A stretch of 64,000 bases of DNA. Source: DATARR01 sp036376245 (GTDB taxonomy: Bacteria; Acidobacteriota; Thermoanaerobaculia; Multivoradales; UBA5704). The DNA is taken from NCBI GenBank assembly GCA_036376245.1, contig DASVAS010000052.1, positions 62,001 through 126,000 of the forward strand, given 5' to 3'. Shown here in pieces: positions 17,604-24,901 of the stretch. The notes beneath the pieces are model-generated. The model saw only the letters and a program-made list of their open reading frames with translations. It searched no databases and was not told the DNA's origin. Within the stretch, counting starts at the first letter, position 1; the number at the start of each line of letters is the position of its first letter. Both the position numbers and the translations under genes were made by a program.

Positions 17604-18138
17604 ACCGGGCCAGGACTTCCCGTGCTCGCTCAAGGGCCCTCCGCCCCTCCCCTGGCTTGAAGAGGAGACCCGCTTCGAAACGCTTCTGAATCTCGTCCGC
17701 CTCCTCGTCCTGGAGCTTCCGAAGAAGGGAGAGCTTCCTCTGAGCCTCTTCCCGCAGATTCGGATCTGCCGCGGCGCGGCTCAACAGGGGGCGCAGCTCG
17801 GAGTACAGCTTGTCGATAGCTTGCTCCCGCCCAGAATTTCCAGCGGCATTCATGGAGGAGGCACCGGGCACGACGAAAGGCTGTTCTTTGGCCCTGTTGA
17901 ATCTCCACTCAACAAAGAGAATGGCGGTCGAGAATCCCAGAAATGCCCATCCCAGGATTTCAGCGATCCCGCTCATCAGGGAACGGATCTCCGACCCGGC
18001 GGGCCACTGTAGGAATCGTGCCACCGCCAGGAACGCTCCTCCAAGAAGGACGAGAATCAAGGCTGTCCTGACAGCCTGCGCATGGCTCCGGCCGGTCAGG
18101 AAGGTCCCGTCATCTTCTTTGAATCGGGAAAAGTCCAT
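17557..18138 (-). CDS. Hypothetical membrane protein with two helices
   Basis: 193 residues from ATG 18138 (MDFSRFKEDDG); the same frame is open much further, but only as a shadow of the patatin gene. Two transmembrane segments are visible, ALILVLLGGAFLAVARFL (about 25-42) and GIAEILGWAFLGFSTAILFV (about 57-76). A soluble, helical, charged C-terminal domain follows (ELRPLLSRAAADPNLREEAQ, KLSLLRKLQDEEADEIQKRF). No family recognised. A TATAAT hexamer lies 9 nt upstream of the start and the leader has GAAAGG as a possible ribosome site. Divergent from the patatin gene. Confidence 0.65.
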   Translation of the reverse strand: MDFSRFKEDDGTFLTGRSHAQAVRTALILVLLGGAFLAVARFLQWPAGSEIRSLMSGIAEILGWAFLGFSTAILFVEWRFNRAKEQPFVVPGASSMNAAGNSGREQAIDKLYSELRPLLSRAAADPNLREEAQRKLSLLRKLQDEEADEIQKRFEAGLLFKPGEGRRALERAREVLARYEDPSSPHAATRQKN

Positions 18139-18147
18139 GGCCTTTCG

Positions 18148-18153
18148 ATTATA
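18148..18153 (-). promoter_or_regulatory. Possible -10 box
   Basis: TATAAT on the minus strand, 9 nt upstream of ATG 18138, stands out in this GC-rich region. No good TTGACA-like box is seen at 16-18 nt, so the call is tentative; transcription from here would give a very short leader. Confidence 0.3.
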
Positions 18154-18276
18154 CAGCCTGATGCGCGACTCCGGGAGATGATAGCACCCGGAAACAATCT
18201 CTCCGGCCGTCTGGGTGTACTGAGACCAAGGTCCAACTTGTGAGCCGCCGGCTCCGACAATAGCCTGAGGCCGGCA

Positions 18277-20490
18277 ATGAAAAGGCGGCGTGGGAGATTC
18301 TGGGTCACGGCAGTCCTCCTCCTGCTGGCGGGCCGGCTGGAGGCGCAGGGGCCACAGAGTCCCCACGCCGCCGCCTCTGATCCGTCGCCGCGGCCGAAGA
18401 TCGGCCTGGCGCTGGCGGGCGGCGGCGCCAAGGGCGCGGCCCACATCGGGGTCCTCAAGGTCCTCGAAGAAAACCACATCCCGGTGGACTACATCGCCGG
18501 CACCAGCATGGGGTCGATCATCGGCGGCCTCTACGCCACGGGCATGACGGCCGACGAGCTCCGCGAGGCGCTGCTCGCCGTGGACTGGACGGACGCCCTC
18601 TCGGACGCTCCCCGCCGCCAGGACCTCTCGTTCCGGCGCAAGGAGGAGGAGACGCGCTACCCGTTCGACCTCGAATGGGGCCTCGGCAAGAAGGGCTTCC
18701 GCTTCCCCTCCGGCCTGCGCACCGGCCAGAAGCTCGGCGTCCTGCTGCAACAGCTCACCCTGCGCGCCGGCGGGGTTCACCACTTCGACGATCTCCCGAT
18801 CCCCTTCCGCGCCGTGGCCACCGACATCCGGAACGGCGATCCGGTGGTGCTCGACCATGGCAGCCTGTCGACCGCCCTGCGCGCCAGCATGGCCATTCCC
18901 GCCGTCTTCACCGCCGTCAACCTCGACGGCCTCACGCTCGTCGACGGCGGCATCAGCAACAACGTCCCCGTGGACGTGGTGCGCGCCATGGGCGCCGACA
19001 TCGTGATCGCGGTCGATCTGCGGCAGCCCGAGGTCGAAGGGGAGATCGCCACCTACCTCCAGGTGGTGGGCCAGCTCAACCGCTTCCTGACGCGCAAGAA
19101 CATGGAGGAGCAGTTGGCGAACGCGGACGTCGTGATCCATCCCGACGTCACGGGCTTCACCACGATGGGGTTCGACAAGGTCGCCGATCTGTGCGATCTC
19201 GGCCACCGGCAGGCCCGGTCGCAGCTCGCGGAGCTGCAACGCTTCGCCCTGCCCGCGGACGAATACGCCCGGCATCGCGAGAGCCAGCGGCGCGAGCCGC
19301 CGCCGCCGCCCGTGATCCGCTCCGTCCGCTTCACGGGCCTCCAGCGCGTCGACGAACGGCTGCTGCGGCCGTTGCTGCGGGTCGAGGTCGGCGCGCCGCT
19401 GGATCTCAAGGCTCTTTCCGACAGCCTGCGCGACCTCTACGGCCTGGGCTACTTCCAGCAGGTCTCCTTCTCGCTGGAGGACGTGGGGGGCGACGTCGGC
19501 CTGGTGATCTCGACGCAGGAGAAGCCCTGGGGTCCCTACTACCTCCACGCCGGTCTCTTCGCCGGCTCGGAACTGGACAACGACGTTCAGATCAACTTCC
19601 TGGTCAACCACACGTCGGCGCCGCTCAACGCGCGCGGCGGCGAGATGCGCCTCGACTTGCAGATGGGAACGCAGAGCGGTCTCGCGGGCGAGCTCTACCA
19701 GCCCCTGAGCTTCCGCCGCGACTGGTTCGTGGCACCCCGCGCCGGCCTCCATTTTTTCGACGTTCCGTTCTTCGACGGCGGCCAGGAGATCGCCTCCCTC
19801 GACGTGAAGCTCGGCGAAGCGGCGGTGGATCTCGGCTACCAATTCGGCGTCTACGCCGAGGCCCGTCTGGGCCTGGCCGTCGAGTACGCCGCGCTGGACA
19901 TCGGCACCGGGATCGGCGACCTGTCCACCGATCACGCCCAGAACGTGGGACTGGCGACCCGCTGGCGGCTCGACCGCCTCGACGACGCCGACATCCCCCG
20001 CGACGGCGTTTACGCCTATCTGGACGCCTTCAAGGCCTTCGAGTCGCTGGGCTCCGACGCGGACTACACCCGTGTGCGGTTCGGCATCGGCGACTGGGAG
20101 AGCGTCGGCCGCGGCGTCCTCTTCGGCACGCTGGACGCGGGGCTCAGCCCGGGCGGTGCCCTGCCCATCTACGCCCAGTTCGACCTCGGCGGCCTGCTGT
20201 CGCTCTCCGGCTTCTCCGAGCGCGAGCTGTTGGGAGAGGAGCTCGGCGTGTTGCGGGCCGGCTACTACCACCGGCTGAACAGGAACGGCAGGGGCTCGTT
20301 TTTCGCCGGCGGCTGGCTTGAAGCGGGGAACGTCTGGGCGGATAAGGACGAGATCGACTTCGACGACCTGATCACGACCGGCACCGCGGCGCTGCTCTGG
20401 GATTCGCCGTTCGGCCCCGTGATCCTGGCGTACGGCCACGCCGACACCGGCGACGACAAGGTCTACATCTCGATCGGGCGCTCCCTCTAG
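18277..20490 (+). CDS. Patatin-like phospholipase with POTRA and outer-membrane beta-barrel domains (PlpD type)
   Basis: 737 residues, ATG 18277. A signal peptide (MKRRRGRFWVTAVLLLLAGRLEA) precedes a patatin domain (about 40-230): oxyanion loop GGGAKG, nucleophile elbow GTSMG, and catalytic Asp in LVDGGISNNVP. A POTRA-like segment follows (about 348-415: VIRSVRFTGLQRVDERLL to LGYFQQVSFSLEDV). The C-terminal 300 residues have the alternating strands of a BamA/Omp85-type beta barrel and end in YISIGRSL. This is the architecture of type Vd secreted lipases such as PlpD, which export their own patatin domain. The stop is 19 nt before the antiporter-rhodanese start, so the two are probably co-transcribed. 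Confidence 0.92.
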   Translation: MKRRRGRFWVTAVLLLLAGRLEAQGPQSPHAAASDPSPRPKIGLALAGGGAKGAAHIGVLKVLEENHIPVDYIAGTSMGSIIGGLYATGMTADELREALLAVDWTDALSDAPRRQDLSFRRKEEETRYPFDLEWGLGKKGFRFPSGLRTGQKLGVLLQQLTLRAGGVHHFDDLPIPFRAVATDIRNGDPVVLDHGSLSTALRASMAIPAVFTAVNLDGLTLVDGGISNNVPVDVVRAMGADIVIAVDLRQPEVEGEIATYLQVVGQLNRFLTRKNMEEQLANADVVIHPDVTGFTTMGFDKVADLCDLGHRQARSQLAELQRFALPADEYARHRESQRREPPPPPVIRSVRFTGLQRVDERLLRPLLRVEVGAPLDLKALSDSLRDLYGLGYFQQVSFSLEDVGGDVGLVISTQEKPWGPYYLHAGLFAGSELDNDVQINFLVNHTSAPLNARGGEMRLDLQMGTQSGLAGELYQPLSFRRDWFVAPRAGLHFFDVPFFDGGQEIASLDVKLGEAAVDLGYQFGVYAEARLGLAVEYAALDIGTGIGDLSTDHAQNVGLATRWRLDRLDDADIPRDGVYAYLDAFKAFESLGSDADYTRVRFGIGDWESVGRGVLFGTLDAGLSPGGALPIYAQFDLGGLLSLSGFSERELLGEELGVLRAGYYHRLNRNGRGSFFAGGWLEAGNVWADKDEIDFDDLITTGTAALLWDSPFGPVILAYGHADTGDDKVYISIGRSL

Positions 20491-20509
20491 GAGGGCGCGA
20501 ACGCCCGCT

Positions 20510-22168
20510 TTGGCGATAGACTCCCGCGTCGTGGACCACGCGGCCGATCCCTTTCTCGCCACCCTCGCCCTTGTCGGCGTCGTCATCGTCATCGCGGCCC
20601 TGCTCTCGGGGCTGATCGAACGCAGCGGCGCTCCCCAGGTGGCCGTGCTGCTGGGGCTGGGCGCCGTGCTCGGCCCTTACGGCCTCGGCCTGATCGACAC
20701 CCGGCTCGATTCGCCCGTCCTGCGGGCGGTGGGGATCCTGAGCCTGGCGCTGGTGCTGTTCACCGACGCCCTCTCCCTCAGCATCACGGAGATCCGCCGT
20801 AAGCTCCGCCTGACCTTGCTCGTCGTGGGTCCCGGCACGCTGCTGTCGGCCGTCCTGATCACCCTGGCCGCCCGCGGCATCCTCGGCCTTTCCTGGCCCG
20901 CCGCGGCCATCCTCGGGGCGGCCCTGGCCTCCACCGATCCGGTGCTGCTGCGCGGCCTGCTCCGCCGGCCCGACCTGCCGGGGGAGGCGCGGCTCGCGCT
21001 GCGCCTGGAGAGCGGCCTCAACGACATCGTGCTCCTGCCGATCGTGCTGGTCGCGATGGTCTTCCTCGCCCAGCGGGGAGCGACGGAGGCGAGCTGGTCG
21101 AAGATGGGGCTGCAACTCTTCCTGCTCGGGCCGGGAGCCGGCGTGGCGGTGGGCCTGCTGGGCGTGGCCACGCTGGACCTGATCCGCCGGCGCCTGGGAA
21201 TCCGCCGCGACTACGAATCGCTCTACTCGCTGGGACTCTGCTTCGCCGCCTACGCCGCGGCCGAATTCCTCCACGGCAGCGGGTTCCTCTCCGCGTTCGC
21301 CGCCGGCATGACCATCTCGATCCTGGACGTCGAGCTCTGCGACTGCTTCAAGGAGTACGGCGAGACCACGGCCGAGATGGCGCTGCTGCTGACCTTCGTG
21401 CTGCTGGGCAACTCCCTGATCTGGACCGGGGTCACGGTGGCGGACGGCAGCGTCCTCCTCTTCGCCTTCGTCGCCCTGCTGATCCGCCCCGTGGTGGTCC
21501 TGATATCGCTGAAGCCCGTCTGCCTGGACCGCCGGAGCCTGGCCCTCATCGCCTGGTTCGGCCCAAGGGGTCTGAGCTCGCTGCTGATCGTGCTGCTGCC
21601 GGTCTTCGCGGGGATGCCGGGCAGCCCCCGCCTCTTCTCGCTGTGCTGCCTGGTGGTCCTGCTCTCGGTGCTGATCCATGGCGGCTCGCTGATGCTGCTG
21701 GGCCGGCGCGCCGCCGCCCCCGCCGCGGCGCCGGTCCCCGTTGCCATTCCCGTCGAGTCCGGATTCGTGGCGGGCGAGCCTCCCCAGACGGTCATCGACC
21801 GTGGAGAGCCGGCGGCGCCCGAGGTCGTGATCCCTGAGCAGATCACCCTCGACGAGCTGCGGGCCCTCCGGGAGCGGGGCGAGCCGGTGGTGATCCTCGA
21901 CGCCCGTTCCCATCGCTCCCTCGAAAACAGCGACCTCACCGCCGAGGGAGCGATCCGCCTCGACCCCGATCGTACCGTCAAGGAAGCCGAGCGCCTGCAA
22001 CTGCCAAAGGAGGCGTGGCTCGTCGCCTTCTGTGCCTGAAAGAGCGAAGCGACGAGCGCCCGGGTGGCGCTCGAGCTCCGGCGGGCCGGCTGGCCCCGGG
22101 CGGTGGCCCTCACCGGCGGCTGGGACGCCTGGCAGGCGGCGGGGTTGCCGGTGGTGAAAAGGACCTAA
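20510..22168 (+). CDS. CPA1 cation/proton antiporter fused to a rhodanese domain with in-frame TGA (putative selenocysteine)
   Basis: Read through one in-frame TGA (22037-22039, position 510) the product has 552 residues. Residues about 15-400 are a multi-helix CPA1/NhaP-type exchanger with the diagnostic ALASTDPVLLRG and ESGLNDIVLLP motifs. After an Ala/Pro linker comes a rhodanese domain (about 455-552): ITLDELRALRERGEPVVILD, WLVAFCA, the TGA, KSEATSARVALELRRAGW, ALTGGWDAWQAAGLPVV, then TAA at 22166. Ordinary homologous rhodanese domains read Cys-Ala-Cys-Pro-x-Glu-Ala-x-Ser-Ala here, so the TGA replaces the second cysteine and the homology continues beyond it without frameshift. A hairpin at the right distance follows. 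The first residue is TTG 20510; GTG 20531 is an alternative. If TGA is a true stop, the product ends at 509 residues with half a rhodanese domain. No selA/selB/selD gene is in the window. Confidence 0.8.
22053..22073 (+). promoter_or_regulatory. Putative bacterial SECIS hairpin
   Basis: CGAGCGCC (22053-22060) pairs perfectly with GGCGCTCG (22066-22073) around the loop CGGGT. The loop begins 22 nt after the last base of the TGA, within the usual range for bacterial SECIS elements (about 16-37 nt), and its second base is G as required. The hairpin lies in the open rhodanese frame. GC-rich coding DNA forms hairpins often, so the support comes from position plus the protein context. Confidence 0.6.
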
Positions 22169-22275
22169 AGGACATAAAGGACCTAAGCGACCTAAAGGAC
22201 GGAGGACGCGGGAGATCTCCGTTTCCTGGATCGTCCTTTGAGTCCTTTAGGTCCTTTATGTCCTTTAGGTCCTTC
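22157..22275. repeat. 9-nt-periodic palindrome, type II (CTA), copy 1
   Basis: The left arm 22157-22201 is made of AAGGACCTA/AAGGACATA 9-mers, and the right arm 22229-22275 is the complement (GTCCTTTGAGTCCTTTAGG...). It ends 1 nt from the era stop codon, and its first units contain the TAA that closes the recoded rhodanese frame. It lies between two convergent genes, like the 11.0 kb copy. Confidence 0.8.
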
Positions 22276-22276
22276 C

Positions 22277-23182
22277 CTACTCCATCCCCAGATCCACATC
22301 CCGGTCCAGCGCCGCCAGCACGGCCTTGTTCTCGCGCCAGTCGGGCTCCAGGCGGACGTTGAGATCCAGGTAGACGCGGCGGCCGAGGTATTGCTCGAGG
22401 TCCTGGCGGGCGGCGGTGCCGATGTTCTTGATCATCTGGCCCTGGCGGCCCACCACGATCTTCTTCTGACCCGGACGCTCCACCAGGATGGAGGCGTAGA
22501 TGAGCACGAGGTCCCGCTCCTCCTCCTCTTCCCAGCGCTCCAGGATCACCGCCGTGGTGAACGGCAGCTCCTCGCTGGTCAGCTCCAGGACCTTCTCGCG
22601 GATGCGCTCGGCCACCAGGAAGCGCTCGGGGTGGATCGTCAGCAGCTCGGGGTCGAACAAAGGCTCGCCCTCCGGAAGCAGGTCCCAGAGGACGTCCAGC
22701 AGGCGGTCGCAGTTGTCGCCGGTCTGGGCGCTGATCGGCACGATCTCCTGGAAGACGCCGCTCTTGGCGTACTGCTCGATGCGTGGCAGGAGCTTGGGCT
22801 TGTGGACCTTGTCGGCCTTGTTGAGCGCCAGCACCCGCACCCCCTTGGCCGCCTTGCCCACCAGCTCCAGCATGTAGGCGTCGCCGGAGCCGAACTTCTC
22901 CGACGCGTCCACCAGCAGGCAGGTCACGTCGGCGTCGTTCATGGCGTCCTGGGCGTAGCGCACCATCTGGCGGTTGAGGCGGTGGAGCGGCCGGTGGATG
23001 CCCGGCGTGTCGTAGAAGACCATCTGCCCCCGCTCGTCGGAGAGGATGCCCACGATGCGGTGCCGCGTGGTCTGCGGCTTGTCCGAGACGATGGCGAGCT
23101 TCTCCCGCAGCAGGTGGTTCATCAGGGTCGACTTGCCGGCGTTGGGCCGGCCGACCAGGGCGACGGTTCCGGACTTGGGCAT
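22277..23182 (-). CDS. era: GTPase Era
   Basis: 301 residues from ATG 23182, which shares one base with the stop of the upstream corC-like gene (TGATG); a longer frame to 23893 is a shadow. G1 GRPNAGKS at 11-18, G3 DTPG, G4 NKAD and the switch region QTTRHRIVGIL are present, and a C-terminal KH domain carries GRQGQMIKNIGTAARQDLEQ. Era binds the 3' end of 16S rRNA and assists 30S maturation. It is the last gene of phoH-pgpH-ybeY-corC-era, and its stop directly abuts a 9-nt-periodic palindrome. Confidence 0.96.
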   Translation of the reverse strand: MPKSGTVALVGRPNAGKSTLMNHLLREKLAIVSDKPQTTRHRIVGILSDERGQMVFYDTPGIHRPLHRLNRQMVRYAQDAMNDADVTCLLVDASEKFGSGDAYMLELVGKAAKGVRVLALNKADKVHKPKLLPRIEQYAKSGVFQEIVPISAQTGDNCDRLLDVLWDLLPEGEPLFDPELLTIHPERFLVAERIREKVLELTSEELPFTTAVILERWEEEEERDLVLIYASILVERPGQKKIVVGRQGQMIKNIGTAARQDLEQYLGRRVYLDLNVRLEPDWRENKAVLAALDRDVDLGME

Positions 23183-24474
23183 CAGGCTTCCGCCTCCACG
23201 GCCTCTTCGTCCCCGGCGATCCGCTCGACGCGCACGGTCTGGATGCGGCGGTCCGCGACCGCCTCGACGGTGAAGCGGAGGCCATGGCTCTCCACCGTCT
23301 CCCCCACCTGCGGCACGTAGCCGAGGGCGCTGAAGATCAGGCCCGCCACGGTCTCGTACTCGGGGTCCTCGATCTCCACCTGGAACAGCTCGTCGAGCAG
23401 CTCGATGTGGGCGCGGCCGTCCAACCGGTAGCCGCTGCCGTTCTCCAGCGGCTCCAGCTCGGCCGCCAGCGCCTCGTGCTCGTCCATGATCTCGCCGACG
23501 ATCTCCTCCAGCAGGTCCTCCACGGTCACCAGGCCGGCCGTGCCGCCGTACTCGTCCACCACGATGGCCACCTGCTGGAAGCGTGCCTGAAGCTCCTTGA
23601 GCAGCTCGCCCAGGGGCTTGGTCTCGGGGATGAACAGCGGCGGCTTCAGCAGGTCGCGCACGGCCAGCGGCTCGGGGCTGCGGACGGCCCGCAGCACGTC
23701 GCGGATGTGGAGGATGCCGATGACGTGGTCGATCGAGTCCTCGTAGATCGGGATGCGCGAGTGGCCGGACTCGACGAAGCGGTCCGCCAGGGCGTCCAGG
23801 GGGCAGTCCACCGGCGAGCAGATCATGTCGATGCGCGGCGTCATGACGCTGCGCGCCTGGGTGTCGCCGAAGCCGACGATCCCCCAGAGCCATTCCCCTT
23901 CCTGGGGCTCCAGGATGCCCTCGCGGGTGCCGACGTCGATGAAGGCCTCGATCTCCTCGTCCGAGGCCTCGGCGGCGTCCTCCCCCTCCTCGTGGCGCTG
24001 GAAGGAACGGGAGGGCACGAAACGCGAGAAGACCGCCACCAGGGGGGACAGCACCCAGAGCGCGACACGGTAGACGCGGGTGAGGACGCGCAGGGCGCGC
24101 TCCGGATCGTGGCCCACCAGCAGCCGGTTGACCGCTTCCGTGACCGCCACCAGCAGGCCCACCACGCCGAACGCCCAGACGCCGGGCCAGGCCCGGTGCC
24201 AGCCGGCCAGGAGCGCCGTCAGGGTCATCAGCAGGAACAGGGTGAGCAGGCGCGCCAGGAGCGACAGCAGGTAGCGGAAGAGCCCGAAGCGGGCCGGCGC
24301 GTCCACCAGCTTGCGCAGCGAGCCGCCGGCCTCCTCGGCCCAGTGGCGGAGCCGGATCGGGCCGCTGCGCTCCAGCAGCGCCGAGAGCGTCGAGAACAGC
24401 ACCGTCAGCGGCACCAGCAGGAGCACCAGCCAGACCAGCACACCCTGCCCTACCATCGGCTCGCCGTCAACCAT
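23182..24474 (-). CDS. CorC/HlyC-type CBS-domain membrane transporter
   Basis: 430 residues, ATG 24474, overlapping the end of ybeY by 8 nt. The N-terminal part has three to four transmembrane segments, of which VLVWLVLLLVPLTVLFSTL and WAFGVVGLLVAVTEAVNRLL are clearest. The linker DEEIEAFIDVGTREGILEPQE, two CBS domains (VMTPRIDMICS to ILHIRDVLRAV; LFIPETKPLGELL to LVTVEDLLEEIVG) and a CorC_HlyC domain at the C-terminus follow. Members are implicated in Mg2+/Co2+ efflux. The gene order ybeY-corC-era is conserved in many bacteria. Confidence 0.9.
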   Translation of the reverse strand: MVDGEPMVGQGVLVWLVLLLVPLTVLFSTLSALLERSGPIRLRHWAEEAGGSLRKLVDAPARFGLFRYLLSLLARLLTLFLLMTLTALLAGWHRAWPGVWAFGVVGLLVAVTEAVNRLLVGHDPERALRVLTRVYRVALWVLSPLVAVFSRFVPSRSFQRHEEGEDAAEASDEEIEAFIDVGTREGILEPQEGEWLWGIVGFGDTQARSVMTPRIDMICSPVDCPLDALADRFVESGHSRIPIYEDSIDHVIGILHIRDVLRAVRSPEPLAVRDLLKPPLFIPETKPLGELLKELQARFQQVAIVVDEYGGTAGLVTVEDLLEEIVGEIMDEHEALAAELEPLENGSGYRLDGRAHIELLDELFQVEIEDPEYETVAGLIFSALGYVPQVGETVESHGLRFTVEAVADRRIQTVRVERIAGDEEAVEAEA

Positions 24475-24901
24475 CGTTTCCCTCGCGGATCCAGGTGCGG
24501 CGCAGCCGGCGCTCCAGCCGCTCCATCTCTCCCTGGTCGGTTTCGTGGTCGTATCCCATGCAGTGCAGCACGCCGTGCAGAAGCAGGACCTTCAGCTCGC
24601 GGTCCACGCCATGCCCGGCCTCGGCGGCCTGCCGCCGCGCCGTAGGGACGGAGATCATGACATCCCCCAGATGCCCCTCCTCGCCCGGGAAGGAGAGGAC
24701 GTCCGTGGTCTTGTCCTTGCCCCGGAAGTCGCGGTTGACGCGCCGCATCTCGCGGTCGCTGACGAAGCGCGCGCCGAAGCTCCCGGCTTGCGGGGCCAGC
24801 GCCGCCAGCAGGCCGGCAAGCCACGGACGCAGCCGCCGCGCGGCCGATTCCGGGTAGTGGTTGGGGTTGAGGAGGACGATCTCGCAATCGCTCACGGTCA
24901 C
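24467..24901 (-). CDS. ybeY: Endoribonuclease YbeY
   Basis: 144 residues from GTG 24901, which overlaps the pgpH stop as GTGA. The zinc-binding motif HGVLHCMGYDH supplies His109, His113 and His119, and the preceding DKTTDVLSFP segment is conserved. YbeY is a metal-dependent RNase acting in 16S rRNA 3'-end processing and 70S quality control, consistent with its location next to era and phoH. Length is normal. Confidence 0.95.
   Translation of the reverse strand: MTVSDCEIVLLNPNHYPESAARRLRPWLAGLLAALAPQAGSFGARFVSDREMRRVNRDFRGKDKTTDVLSFPGEEGHLGDVMISVPTARRQAAEAGHGVDRELKVLLLHGVLHCMGYDHETDQGEMERLERRLRRTWIREGNDG

Noticed and set aside
18139..20592. Upstream extension of the two-helix membrane protein frame
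   Set aside because: Antisense to the patatin gene; the ATG at 18138 with a nearby TATAAT gives a sensible protein.
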